A DNA stretch of 64,000 nt from assembly GCF_004328625.1 (NCBI RefSeq), contig NZ_CP032229.1, forward strand, positions 4,278,001 through 4,342,000, given 5' to 3'. The notes beneath the pieces are model-generated. The model was not told the DNA's origin, made no database searches, and worked only from the letters and a program-made list of their open reading frames with translations. Made by a program: the position numbers and the translations under genes. Source of the stretch: Streptomyces seoulensis (GTDB taxonomy: Bacteria > Actinomycetota > Actinomycetes > Streptomycetales > Streptomycetaceae). Shown here piece by piece: positions 29,714 to 37,731 of the stretch; position 1 is the first letter of the stretch, and each line of letters begins with the position of its first letter.

Positions 29714-30360
29714 AGCTTCTCCTCCGACGCCTGGACGTACACCGTGCCGTGCCCGCTCAGCTCCAGCTGGAACGCCTCGCCGGAGCCGCGCCCCACCATG
29801 TCGCGCCAGCCCAGCGCGGTGGACAGCTTGTTGCGCACCTCGCCGTGATGGGCGACGTACGCCTGGGGGTCCACATGGACCGGGCGCTGCGGGGTGATGG
29901 GCAGCTCGAAGATCCCGCCGTGCGCCATCACCGCGACCGCGCCGTGGCCCTGGAGGGTGGTGGTGAACAGGCCCTGCCCGGTCGCCTGGCCGCGCACCAG
30001 CCCCATGACCCCGCCCTGCGAGCCCAGGAACATCGTGCCCTGCCGCAGCGAGCCCTCGAAGGCGAGCAGCCGGTCCGCCTCCACGTACAGGGTGTCGCCG
30101 CCGAGGGTGATGACATGGACGTGATGGCCGCCGTGTCCGAACAGCACCGTGCCGCTGCCCTCCACCGTCATCAGCGGAGCCGCCTCCCCGGCGACCCGGC
30201 GCCCGAGCATCGACATCACCCCGCCCTGCCCGCTCTGCATGTTCGGGGTGAAGGACACCTCGCCGGTGTACGCCAGCATCGCCCCGCGCTGACTGAACAG
30301 CCGCTGCCCCGGCGCCACCCGGGCCTCGACCATCTTGGAGTTGATCTCCCGCAAGCTCAT
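29710..30360 (-). CDS. AIM24-family protein, second gene of a paralogous trio
   Basis: A 216-residue AIM24 protein starting MSLREINSKMVEARVAPGQ. It shows the family beta pattern: LFSQRGAMLAYTGEVSF, GSGTVLFGHGGHHVHVITL, TLYVEADRLLAFEGSL and FQLELSGHGTVYVQASEE. ATG 30360 is one base away from the preceding gene's stop, which places all three genes in one tightly coupled operon. Glycine-rich loops (GGHGG-like, QGGVMG) suggest compact beta-turns. Function unknown. Confidence 0.88.
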   Translation of the reverse strand: MSLREINSKMVEARVAPGQRLFSQRGAMLAYTGEVSFTPNMQSGQGGVMSMLGRRVAGEAAPLMTVEGSGTVLFGHGGHHVHVITLGGDTLYVEADRLLAFEGSLRQGTMFLGSQGGVMGLVRGQATGQGLFTTTLQGHGAVAVMAHGGIFELPITPQRPVHVDPQAYVAHHGEVRNKLSTALGWRDMVGRGSGEAFQLELSGHGTVYVQASEEKL

Positions 30361-30361
30361 C

Positions 30362-30994
30362 TCACAGATCCCCCGCGATCGTGTTCCGTTCGCTGGGCTG
30401 CACATAGACCAGCCCGTCGCCCTCGAAGCGGATCTGGAACGCCTCTCCGCCGCCCTCGCCCATCAGGGTGCGGAAGGTGACCCCGGACTGGAAGGACTGC
30501 CGCACATTGCCCTGGTGCGCGATGTAGGCGCCCGGATCGACGGTCAGCGGGTACTGCGGGCTGACCCGGAGCACCACCGCCGGACCGTCGGACAGGATCG
30601 CGGCCTGGCCGGTGCCCTCCACGGTCGTGGTGAACAGTCCGTTGCCCTGGGAGGCGCCGCGCAGCCCGGTGAAGGTGGTGCCGGTGCGCAGGCCGGCGTC
30701 GGTCGCCAGCAGGTTGCTCGACTCCACGTACAGCGTGTCGCCGCGCAGGGCGACGAGATTGATCTCGGACGCCCGGTCCGCGAACCAGCAGGTCCCCTGT
30801 CCTCTCACCTCCATCACCGTCATCTGCTCGCCGGTGAGCCGCCGCGTCACCATCCCGCGCAGCCCCTCACCGCCGCCGCTCAGCTTCTTGAAGGCCATCT
30901 GCCCGTCGTACGCGACCATCGAGCCGTTCTTCGCCTTCACGGCGTCCCCGGTCACGTCGACGGCGAGGACCTTGCTTCCCTGCAGTCGGAACAT
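30362..30994 (-). CDS. AIM24-family protein, first gene of a paralogous trio
   Basis: A 210-residue AIM24 protein beginning MFRLQGSKVLAVDVTGDAVK, with the family motifs GSMVAYDGQMAFKK, GQGTCWFADRASEINLVAL, TLYVESSNLLATD and FQIRFEGDGLVYVQPSE. ATG 30994 is chosen from the family start and a GGGGTGG ribosome site. It is the promoter-proximal gene of the trio and is divergent from a DUF3817 membrane protein gene (198-bp gap). Three paralogues with conserved spacing suggest a heteromeric assembly. Confidence 0.88.
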   Translation of the reverse strand: MFRLQGSKVLAVDVTGDAVKAKNGSMVAYDGQMAFKKLSGGGEGLRGMVTRRLTGEQMTVMEVRGQGTCWFADRASEINLVALRGDTLYVESSNLLATDAGLRTGTTFTGLRGASQGNGLFTTTVEGTGQAAILSDGPAVVLRVSPQYPLTVDPGAYIAHQGNVRQSFQSGVTFRTLMGEGGGEAFQIRFEGDGLVYVQPSERNTIAGDL

Positions 30995-31192
30995 CGCCAC
31001 CCCGTGAAAGTAGCCTCCGGCCGGGTGGAGAGAACAGGGCCCACGGGTGGAGAGCGACCCTGAGCACACCCCTAGGGGCGCGGTTTGCCACAATGGGAGG
31101 ACGCTTGTGCTTCCGTTCACAAAGCGGATCATGAGCCGGCCTCTCCATGGCCGGACCCCGCGCCCCAGCAATCGTTTCCCCGAAGGTGACCC

Positions 31193-31537
31193 GTGGACCT
31201 CAAGACCGCATCCGCCCTCCGCCGCCTCCGCCTGGTCTCGGCGCCGGAGGCCGTGTCCTTCCTCGTCCTGCTGCTGTGCTCGGTGCTGAAGCGGACCACG
31301 GACTTCAACGGCGTCCCCGTGATGGGCGCGGTCCACGGCGTGCTCTTCGTCCTGTACGTGGTCTTCTGGCTGGACGCCTGGAACCGGACCAAGTGGAGCT
31401 TCGGCACCGCCGCCCTCTACTTCGTCCTCTCGGTGCTGCCCACCGGCGGCTTCTTCGCCGAGCGCAAGCTGCGCCGGGAGTCCGAGAACGCCGTCATCGC
31501 GGCCCGCGCCCGCCAGGAAGGAACCGTGAACGCATGA
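31193..31537 (+). CDS. DUF3817 integral membrane protein (copy 1)
   Basis: A 114-residue protein with three predicted membrane helices: [30 protein letters not shown] and [20 protein letters not shown]. The His in the second helix and the terminal FFAERKL are hallmarks of DUF3817. GTG 31193 starts the frame. Its TGA overlaps the next ATG (ATGA), so it is co-translated with a thiamine-binding-fold protein. A second DUF3817 gene lies 3.2 kb downstream. Confidence 0.88.
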   Translation: MDLKTASALRRLRLVSAPEAVSFLVLLLCSVLKRTTDFNGVPVMGAVHGVLFVLYVVFWLDAWNRTKWSFGTAALYFVLSVLPTGGFFAERKLRRESENAVIAARARQEGTVNA

Positions 31538-31827
31538 TCGTCGCCTTTTCCGTGACGCCCCTCGGCGTCGGCGAGGACGTCGGGGAGTACGTCGCCGACG
31601 CCGTCCGCGTGGTCCGCGAGTCCGGGCTGCCGAACCGCACCGACGCCATGTTCACCTCCATCGAGGGCGAGTGGGACGAGGTCATGGACGTCGTCAAGCG
31701 CGCCGTCGCCGCCGTCGAGGCCCGCGCGCCCCGCGTCTCCCTGGTCCTCAAGGCCGACATCCGCCCCGGCGTCACCGACGGCCTCACCTCCAAGGTGGAG
31801 ACCGTGGAACGGCACCTCGGCGCCTGA
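31534..31827 (+). CDS. MTH1187/YkoF-like thiamine-binding family protein
   Basis: A 97-residue ferredoxin-like fold protein with [20 protein letters not shown], the [15 protein letters not shown] segment and a conserved [13 protein letters not shown] strand. It matches the MTH1187 (DUF77) family, members of which bind thiamine. It is cytoplasmic and probably tetrameric. It overlaps the DUF3817 gene by 4 bp; a membrane protein paired with a thiamine-binding fold hints at vitamin handling, but this is only contextual. Confidence 0.88.
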   Translation: MIVAFSVTPLGVGEDVGEYVADAVRVVRESGLPNRTDAMFTSIEGEWDEVMDVVKRAVAAVEARAPRVSLVLKADIRPGVTDGLTSKVETVERHLGA

Positions 31828-31850
31828 CGCCCGTACCGGACGGTCCTCCG

Positions 31851-32837
31851 TCAGCCCCCTGACGCCAGCGCCATCCCCAACGGCGTCCGCTCGTACAGCA
31901 CTTGATGCCCGTACCGGCGGGACGTCAGCAGGCCGCTCTCGCGCAGGACCGTCAGGTGGGACGAGACGGAGGAGGCGGCGAGGTCCAGGCGGTGGGCCAG
32001 GGCGGTGGTGGACGCCGGGTCGTCCAGGGCCGCCAGTACCGCCGCGCGGTTGCGGCCCAGCAGGCGTACCAGGGCCTCAGGGGTACGGGCGCCCGGCTCG
32101 GCCCACAGGCCGCCGACACCGCGCGCTGGATAGACGAGGGTCGGCTGCCAGGGCGGGTCGAAGCCGGTGATCACGTCCGGCCAGCAGAACACGCTCGGCA
32201 TCAGCACCAGGCCCCGCCCGCCGAGCCGGCGCTCGTACACCCCGCCCGGCAGGGTCAGCGTGCGGCCGTCCCAGCTCAGCCGGGTGTCCAGCTCGGTCAG
32301 CAGGGTGCCGAGGCCGGCCTCGGCGAGGCGGCGCGAGTGGAAGGCCACGTCCGCCTCCAGCAGCGCCCGCAGCCGGGGCCACTCCGGCTCCACCAGCACC
32401 CGCCACGCCACCTCCAGGGCGTCCGCCAGCTCCCGCACCATCCGTACCGGGTCCGCGAGCCACGCCCGGCCGCGCTCCGAGGCCAGCGCGCCCGGGGTGC
32501 AGGCCAGCGAACGGGCGGTGTCCTCGCGGGCCGCCTCCGGATCGGCCGCCCGTACCGCCGCGATCTCCTCCTCGAAGGTGGCCGCCGGGCCGATCGGCGG
32601 CGCCCCGAGCCAGTCCGGGGAGTGGCCCCGGCGGGGCATCAGCAGCCACAGCGGAGCGAGGTCCAGGCCGGCGGCCGCCGTACGGATGCGGCGCAGCCAC
32701 GGCACGTGGTAGCCCTGCCGGTCCGGGCGGCGCAGCGTGCGTACCGCGTCCTGCGTCTCCCAGAGCGGGGAGACGGCGAACCGGCAGTTCAGGAAGTCCT
32801 CCTCACCGAAGTGCAGGTGAGAAGCCACGGCTGCCAT
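31851..32837 (-). CDS. ArsR-type winged-helix regulator with DUF5937 N-terminal domain
   Basis: A 328-residue regulator. Residues ~1-230 resemble the DUF5937 sensing domain (FGEEDFLNCRFAVSPLWETQ). The C-terminal ~70 residues form an ArsR winged helix (LVRLLGRNRAAVLAALDDP, TALAHRLDLAASSVSSHLTVLRESGLL, RYGHQVLYERTPLG). ATG 32837 has GGAAGGG upstream. It is divergent from an MFS exporter with only 72 bp between starts, so it very likely represses that gene and itself. No Cys-based metal site is obvious. Confidence 0.87.
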   Translation of the reverse strand: MAAVASHLHFGEEDFLNCRFAVSPLWETQDAVRTLRRPDRQGYHVPWLRRIRTAAAGLDLAPLWLLMPRRGHSPDWLGAPPIGPAATFEEEIAAVRAADPEAAREDTARSLACTPGALASERGRAWLADPVRMVRELADALEVAWRVLVEPEWPRLRALLEADVAFHSRRLAEAGLGTLLTELDTRLSWDGRTLTLPGGVYERRLGGRGLVLMPSVFCWPDVITGFDPPWQPTLVYPARGVGGLWAEPGARTPEALVRLLGRNRAAVLAALDDPASTTALAHRLDLAASSVSSHLTVLRESGLLTSRRYGHQVLYERTPLGMALASGG

Positions 32838-32909
32838 CCCTTCCGGTGGACATTCGGCTGGAGCCGAAACTCTACGCCGCCCGGCCCGGCCCCCGGCAGG
32901 CTGCCCGGC

Positions 32910-34148
32910 ATGTCCGCACCGCCCACGGCCCCGGTGGCTCCCCGTACCGGGTACCGCCACGTCCTCGCCGTCCCCGAGTTCCGCGCCCTGTTCGCCGCGC
33001 ATGTGCTGTCCCTGCTGGGGATGGTCGTCAGCGAGATCGCGCTGTCCGTCCTCGTCTACGACCTCACCGCGTCGCCCCTGATGAGCGCGCTGGCCTTCGC
33101 GGTGGGCTTCCTGCCGTACGCGCTCGGCGGGACGCTGCTCGCGCCGGTCGCCGACCGGTTCCCGGCCCGGCGGGTGCTGGTGGTGTGCGACCTCGTGTGC
33201 GCCGCGTGCGTGGCGGTGATGGTGGTGCCCGGGACGGGGGTCGCGGTGCTGCTGGTGCTGCGCTGCGGGGTCGCCGTCGTCTCGCCGGTGTTCTCCGGGA
33301 CCCGGATGGCGACCCTCGCGGACGTGCTCGGGGACGGGGACGCCTTCGTGCTCGGGCGGTCGCTGATCCGGATCGTCTCGCAGAGCGCGCTGCTCGTCGG
33401 GTACGGGACGGGCGGGCTGCTGCTGACCGTCGTCAGCCCCCGGCACGCGCTGCTGATCACCGTCGGCACCTTCCTCGCCTCGGCGGCGCTGCTGCGGTTC
33501 GGCACCCGGCGGCGGCCGGCCCGGCGGCGGGACCGGGAACAGGGCGGCGGGACCCTCGTACTGCTGCGGAAGCGGCGGGTGCTGGTGCTGCTGCTCGTCT
33601 TCTGGGTGCCGGCGATGTTCCTCGTCTTCCCCGAGGCGCTCGCCGCGCCCTACTCCCACATGCTGGGCGCGGGCTCCACCGGGCTGGGGCTGCTGATGTG
33701 CGCGCTGCCCGTCGGCACGATCGCGGGTGAGCTGTTCGCGGGGGCGCGGCTCGGGGCGGGGACGCGGGAGCGGATCGTGCTGCCGCTGCTCTGCGTCGCG
33801 GTGGTGCCGTACCTCGGGTACGCCCTCGCGCCCGGCCTCTGGCCGTCGCTGCTGCTCCTGGTGCTGGCCGGGGCCTGCTCGGCGTACACGCTCGGGCTGG
33901 ACCAGTGGTTCGTGCGGGCGGTGCCGGAGGAGCTGCGGGGGCGGGCGATGACGTTGCTGAGCGCCGGGCTGATGACGATCCAGGGGGTCGGGATGGCGCT
34001 GGCGGGGGTGATGGCCGAGGTCATGGGGGTGCGGGCGGCCGTCGTGGCGGCGGGGGTGGTGGGCACCGTGTGCTGTGTGGGGCTCGCGCTGGGGTGCCGG
34101 GTGACCGAAAGCCGAGACGGGGCTGCCCGCGATATGACCGGCCGGTAG
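32910..34148 (+). CDS. major facilitator superfamily exporter
   Basis: A 412-residue 12-helix MFS protein. It begins RHVLAVPEFRALFAAHVLSL; motif A appears as APVADRFPARRVLVV and helices continue to ~400. The family is similar to macrolide-type (MefA-like) exporters of actinomycetes, but no substrate is provable. ATG 32910 is selected from family alignment; the ribosome site is weak. Codon usage in the second half is unusually G-rich (runs of ggg). It is probably controlled by the divergent DUF5937/ArsR protein. Confidence 0.87.
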   Translation: MSAPPTAPVAPRTGYRHVLAVPEFRALFAAHVLSLLGMVVSEIALSVLVYDLTASPLMSALAFAVGFLPYALGGTLLAPVADRFPARRVLVVCDLVCAACVAVMVVPGTGVAVLLVLRCGVAVVSPVFSGTRMATLADVLGDGDAFVLGRSLIRIVSQSALLVGYGTGGLLLTVVSPRHALLITVGTFLASAALLRFGTRRRPARRRDREQGGGTLVLLRKRRVLVLLLVFWVPAMFLVFPEALAAPYSHMLGAGSTGLGLLMCALPVGTIAGELFAGARLGAGTRERIVLPLLCVAVVPYLGYALAPGLWPSLLLLVLAGACSAYTLGLDQWFVRAVPEELRGRAMTLLSAGLMTIQGVGMALAGVMAEVMGVRAAVVAAGVVGTVCCVGLALGCRVTESRDGAARDMTGR

Positions 34149-34151
34149 GGT
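34146..34151 (+). promoter_or_regulatory. -10 element overlapping a stop codon, for a probably leaderless marR-type gene
   Basis: TAGGGT at 34146-34151 includes the TAG stop of the MFS gene and lies 9 bases before GTG 34160. With a start site ~7 bases after the -10, the transcript would begin at or next to the GTG, giving a leaderless mRNA. No ribosome site precedes the GTG. Confidence 0.5.
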
Positions 34152-34159
34152 CTGATGAC

Positions 34160-34669
34160 GTGCCCAAGCCTCTCAGTCTCCCCTTCGACCCCATCGCCCG
34201 TGCGGACGAGCTCTGGAAGCAGCGCTGGGGAAGCGTGCCCTCGATGGCCGCGATCACCTCGATCATGCGGGCCCAGCAGATCCTGCTGGCCGAGGTCGAC
34301 GCCGTGGTCAAACCGTACGGGCTGACCTTCGCGCGGTACGAGGCGCTGGTGCTGCTCACCTTCTCCAAGGAGGGGGAGCTGCCCATGTCCAAGATCGGCG
34401 AGCGGCTGATGGTCCACCCCACCTCGGTCACCAACACCGTCGACCGCCTGGTCCGTACCGGCCTGGTGGCCAAACGCCCCAACCCCAAGGACGGCCGCGG
34501 CACCCTCGCCGTCATCACCGACAAGGGCCGCGAAGTGGTCGACGCCGCCACCCGGGACCTCATGTCCATGGACTTCGGCCTCAGCGCCTACGACGCGGAC
34601 TCCTGCGGCGACATCTTCACCCTGCTCCGTCCGCTGAGGGTGGCGGCGGGGGACTTCGAGGACGCCTGA
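34160..34669 (+). CDS. MarR-family transcriptional regulator
   Basis: A 169-residue MarR protein starting MPKPLSLPFDPIARADELWKQ. The winged helix contains LPMSKIGERLMVHPTSVTNTVDRLVRTGLV and the wing NPKDGRGTLAVIT. GTG 34160 begins 11 bases past the MFS stop; with a -10 box overlapping that stop, leaderless translation is likely. It precedes a second DUF3817 gene by 67 bp. Regulators of this subgroup are common next to DUF3817 and icmA in streptomycetes. Confidence 0.9.
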   Translation: MPKPLSLPFDPIARADELWKQRWGSVPSMAAITSIMRAQQILLAEVDAVVKPYGLTFARYEALVLLTFSKEGELPMSKIGERLMVHPTSVTNTVDRLVRTGLVAKRPNPKDGRGTLAVITDKGREVVDAATRDLMSMDFGLSAYDADSCGDIFTLLRPLRVAAGDFEDA

Positions 34670-34736
34670 CCTGCGGGTCCTTACGGGAGCCACCCTGGGA
34701 CAAGATCTCCCGGAACGCGTGGTTACGCTCGTACGT

Positions 34737-35075
34737 ATGAAGAAGAGCGTGCTGACCCGCTACCGGGTGATGTCCTACGTCACCGGTGTGCTGCTGGTCC
34801 TGCTGACCCTGGGCGTGATCGCCAAGTACCTGCTCCACCTGGACGGCGCCGGCGACTTCACGCGGATCATCGGCATCGCCCACGGCTGGCTGTACGTGGT
34901 CTACCTGGTCTTCGCCTTCGACCTGGGCTCCAAGGCGAAGTGGCCGGTCGGCAAGCAGCTCTGGGTACTGATCGCGGGCACCATCCCGACCGCCGCCTTC
35001 TTCGTCGAGCGGAAGATCAGCCACGAGCTGGAGGCCAAGGTCGCGCAGCCGTCGCCGGCGGTCGTCAAGGCGTAA
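34737..35075 (+). CDS. DUF3817 integral membrane protein (copy 2)
   Basis: A 112-residue protein with three membrane helices (MSYVTGVLLVLLTLGVIAKYL, AHGWLYVVYLVFAFDL, LWVLIAGTIPTAAFFVERKI). It shares the central His-Gly and the terminal FFVERKI of DUF3817 with copy 1. ATG 34737 is preceded by a possible -10 (TACGCT) a few bases away and no clear ribosome site, so it may also be leaderless. A perfect stem follows the stop. Confidence 0.87.
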   Translation: MKKSVLTRYRVMSYVTGVLLVLLTLGVIAKYLLHLDGAGDFTRIIGIAHGWLYVVYLVFAFDLGSKAKWPVGKQLWVLIAGTIPTAAFFVERKISHELEAKVAQPSPAVVKA

Positions 35076-35080
35076 CCGGT

Positions 35081-35106
35081 ACCGCCGTACGCACTCGTAC
35101 GGCGGT
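35081..35106 (+). terminator. terminator after DUF3817 copy 2
   Basis: A perfect 11-bp stem ACCGCCGTACG / CGTACGGCGGT with loop CACT is followed by TTT. It separates the DUF3817 gene from icmA. Confidence 0.8.
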
Positions 35107-35118
35107 TTCCCATCGACA

Positions 35119-35140
35119 TTTACTAGGACGTCCAAGTAAA
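35119..35140 (+). promoter_or_regulatory. 22-bp palindrome in the icmA promoter
   Basis: Arms TTTACTAGGAC and GTCCAAGTAAA form an inverted repeat with one mismatched pair, centred on GGACGTCC, ending 9 bases before the icmA ATG. Its position so close to the start implies overlap with the core promoter, so a repressor site is likely. The binding protein is unknown. Confidence 0.6.
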
Positions 35141-35149
35141 TTCGATGGT

Positions 35150-36850
35150 ATGGACGCTCACGCGATCGAAGAAGGCCGCCGGCGGTGGCAGGATCGGTAT
35201 GACCGCGCGCGGAAGCGCGACGCGGATTTCAGTACGTTGTCGGGGGACGCGGTCGAGCCGGTGTACGGGCCGCGTGACGGGGACGTGTACGAGGGGTTCG
35301 AGCGGATCGGGTGGCCGGGGGAGTACCCGTACACGCGCGGGCTGCACGCCACCGGGTACCGGGGGCGGACCTGGACCATCCGCCAGTTCGCCGGGTTCGG
35401 GAACGCGGAGCAGACCAACGAGCGGTACAAGATGATCCTCGCGGCGGGCGGCGGCGGCCTGTCCGTGGCGTTCGACATGCCGACCCTGATGGGCCGCGAC
35501 TCCGACGACCCGCGCGCGCTGGGCGAGGTCGGGCACTGCGGGGTGGCCATCGACTCGGCCGCCGACATGGAGGTCCTCTTCGGGGACATCCCGCTCGGCG
35601 ACGTCACCACCTCCATGACGATCAGCGGCCCCGCCGTCCCCGTCTTCTGCATGTACCTCGTCGCCGCCGAGCGCCAGGGCGTCGACCCGGCGGTGCTCAA
35701 CGGCACCCTCCAGACCGACATCTTCAAGGAGTACATCGCCCAGAAGGAGTGGCTCTTCCAGCCCGAGCCCCACCTGCGCCTCATCGGCGACCTGATGGAG
35801 CACTGCGCGGCCGGCATCCCCGCGTACAAGCCGCTCTCCGTCTCCGGCTACCACATCCGCGAGGCCGGGGCGACGGCCGCGCAGGAGCTGGCGTACACCC
35901 TCGCGGACGGCTTCGGGTACGTCGAGCTGGGCCTCTCCCGTGGCCTCGACGTGGACGTCTTCGCCCCCGGCCTCAGCTTCTTCTTCGACGCCCACGTGGA
36001 CTTCTTCGAGGAGATCGCCAAGTTCCGCGCCGCCCGCCGCATCTGGGCCCGCTGGATGCGGGACGTGTACGGCGCGAAGACCGACAAGGCGCAGTGGCTC
36101 CGCTTCCACACCCAGACCGCCGGGGTCTCGCTGACCGCGCAGCAGCCGTACAACAACGTCGTCCGCACCGCCGTGGAGGCGCTCGCGGCCGTGCTCGGCG
36201 GCACCAACTCGCTGCACACCAACGCCCTGGACGAGACCCTCGCGCTGCCCAGCGAGCAGGCCGCCGAGATCGCGCTGCGCACCCAGCAGGTGCTGATGGA
36301 GGAGATCGGCGTCGCCAACGTCGCGGACCCGCTGGGCGGTTCCTGGTACATCGAGCAGCTCACCGACCGCATCGAGGCGGACGCCGAGAAGATCTTCGAG
36401 CAGATCAAGGAGCGGGGCCTGCGGGCCCACCCCGACGGGCAGCACCCCGTCGGCCCCATCACCTCCGGCATCCTGCGCGGCATCGAGGACGGCTGGTTCA
36501 CCGGCGAGATCGCCGAGTCCGCCTTCCGCTACCAGCGCTCGCTGGAAAAGGGGGAGAAGCGGGTCGTCGGCGTCAATGTCGCCACCGGCTCCGTCACCGG
36601 CGACCTGGAGATCCTCCGGGTCAGCCACGAGGTCGAGCGCGAGCAGGTCCGCGTCCTGGCCGCCCGCAAGGCCGCCCGCGACGACACGGCCGTACGCGAG
36701 TCCCTCGACGCCATGCTGGCCGCCGCCCGCTCCGGCGCCAACATGATCGAGCCCATGCTGGAAGCGGTCCGCGCGGAGGCCACCCTCGGCGAGATCTGCG
36801 GGGTGCTGCGCGACGAGTGGGGGGTGTACACCGAGCCCGCCGGCTTCTAG
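35150..36850 (+). CDS. icmA: isobutyryl-CoA mutase large subunit
   Basis: A 566-residue B12-dependent acyl-CoA mutase barrel, exactly the length of Streptomyces IcmA and lacking the C-terminal B12-binding domain, which ICM carries on a separate small subunit (IcmB, not in this window). Substrate-determining residues are Phe80 (in [10 protein letters not shown]) and Gln198 (in YIAQKEW). Methylmalonyl-CoA mutases have Tyr and Arg there, so the sequence directly supports isobutyryl/n-butyryl-CoA interconversion. It uses adenosylcobalamin made by the PduO-type enzyme and probably MeaB. ATG 35150 begins [14 protein letters not shown]. It is convergent with a TetR gene. Confidence 0.95.
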   Translation: MDAHAIEEGRRRWQDRYDRARKRDADFSTLSGDAVEPVYGPRDGDVYEGFERIGWPGEYPYTRGLHATGYRGRTWTIRQFAGFGNAEQTNERYKMILAAGGGGLSVAFDMPTLMGRDSDDPRALGEVGHCGVAIDSAADMEVLFGDIPLGDVTTSMTISGPAVPVFCMYLVAAERQGVDPAVLNGTLQTDIFKEYIAQKEWLFQPEPHLRLIGDLMEHCAAGIPAYKPLSVSGYHIREAGATAAQELAYTLADGFGYVELGLSRGLDVDVFAPGLSFFFDAHVDFFEEIAKFRAARRIWARWMRDVYGAKTDKAQWLRFHTQTAGVSLTAQQPYNNVVRTAVEALAAVLGGTNSLHTNALDETLALPSEQAAEIALRTQQVLMEEIGVANVADPLGGSWYIEQLTDRIEADAEKIFEQIKERGLRAHPDGQHPVGPITSGILRGIEDGWFTGEIAESAFRYQRSLEKGEKRVVGVNVATGSVTGDLEILRVSHEVEREQVRVLAARKAARDDTAVRESLDAMLAAARSGANMIEPMLEAVRAEATLGEICGVLRDEWGVYTEPAGF

Positions 36851-36857
36851 CCCCGCG

Positions 36858-37508
36858 TCAACTCACCGGTTCACCCGGCAGGGTGAGGTTCGGGGTCGGG
36901 GTGGTGAGGCCCAGGAGGAGGATGTGGGTGAAGCCCCGCGCCCACTCCTCGTCCGCCGGTTTGCCGCTGACCAGGGTGCGGTGCACCACCGCGCCCGCGG
37001 CCATGTCGAAGATGAGGTCGACCGTGCGCGCGGACTCCTCCGGGTCGGCCTCCGGCGGGAGTTCGCCGCGCTCCTGCGCCCGTGCCCGCCCGGCGAGCAC
37101 CAGCCGCTTCTGCCGCTCCACGATCGAGGTGCGCACCCGCTCGCGCAGCGCGTCGTCCCGCGTGGACTCCGCGACCACGCCCATCAGCCCGCACTTGGCC
37201 TCCGGGCGATTCAGGATCGCCGCGAACTGGAGCACCACGCCCTCGATGTCGGCCGCCAGCGAGCCCCGGTCGGGCAGCACCAGCTCGTCGAACAGCTCCG
37301 CCACCGCGTCCACCACCAGCTCGTGCTTGCCCGACCAGCGGCGGTAGAGGGTCGTCTTCGCCACCCCGGCCCGCGCGGCCACGTCCGACAAGGTGAGCCC
37401 GGACCAGCCCAGTTCCACCAGGCTCTCCCGCGTCGCGGCCAGGATCGCGGCATCCGCGGCGGCGCTGCGCGGGCGCCCGGTACGACTGGCGGGGGTGCGG
37501 CTCTGCAT
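36858..37508 (-). CDS. TetR-family transcriptional regulator
   Basis: A 216-residue regulator. The N-terminal helix-turn-helix runs ATRESLVELGWSGLTLSDVAARAGVAKTTLYRRWSGKHELV. The ligand domain includes a TetR_C11-like LRERVRTSIVERQKRL segment. ATG 37508 is assumed; an in-frame ATG at 37520 would add MVLF. A 17-bp perfect palindrome 84 bp upstream is a likely autoregulatory operator. It is divergent from the thioredoxin-TPR gene and convergent with icmA (7-bp gap). Confidence 0.88.
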   Translation of the reverse strand: MQSRTPASRTGRPRSAAADAAILAATRESLVELGWSGLTLSDVAARAGVAKTTLYRRWSGKHELVVDAVAELFDELVLPDRGSLAADIEGVVLQFAAILNRPEAKCGLMGVVAESTRDDALRERVRTSIVERQKRLVLAGRARAQERGELPPEADPEESARTVDLIFDMAAGAVVHRTLVSGKPADEEWARGFTHILLLGLTTPTPNLTLPGEPVS

Positions 37509-37591
37509 GAAGAGGACCATATCCGGGCACCCCGGATCCCCGTGAGGGAGATCACCGGAAACCGCTGTCGCTCGACCCCCCACTGCTATTA

Positions 37592-37608
37592 CGCTACGAC
37601 TCGTAGCG
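37592..37608. promoter_or_regulatory. palindromic operator for the adjacent TetR regulator
   Basis: CGCTACGA-C-TCGTAGCG is a perfect 8-bp inverted repeat with a single central base, typical in size and symmetry of TetR-family operators. It lies between the divergent TetR and thioredoxin-TPR genes and overlaps a TACGCT -10-like element. Confidence 0.65.
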
Positions 37609-37731
37609 AAAGCTCGTGACGGACGTACACGGGCGATGACCACAGGCGCGGGTGGGGACCCGGCGCCGTACGCGATCGCCGACCACGATCGTTTTTTTCC
37701 TTCATGCGCCGGAACGGGGGAGGATAGACGC

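Noticed and set aside
35150..36850. Call as methylmalonyl-CoA mutase
   Set aside because: No B12-binding domain, 566 residues, and Phe80/Gln198 instead of Tyr/Arg point to isobutyryl-CoA mutase.
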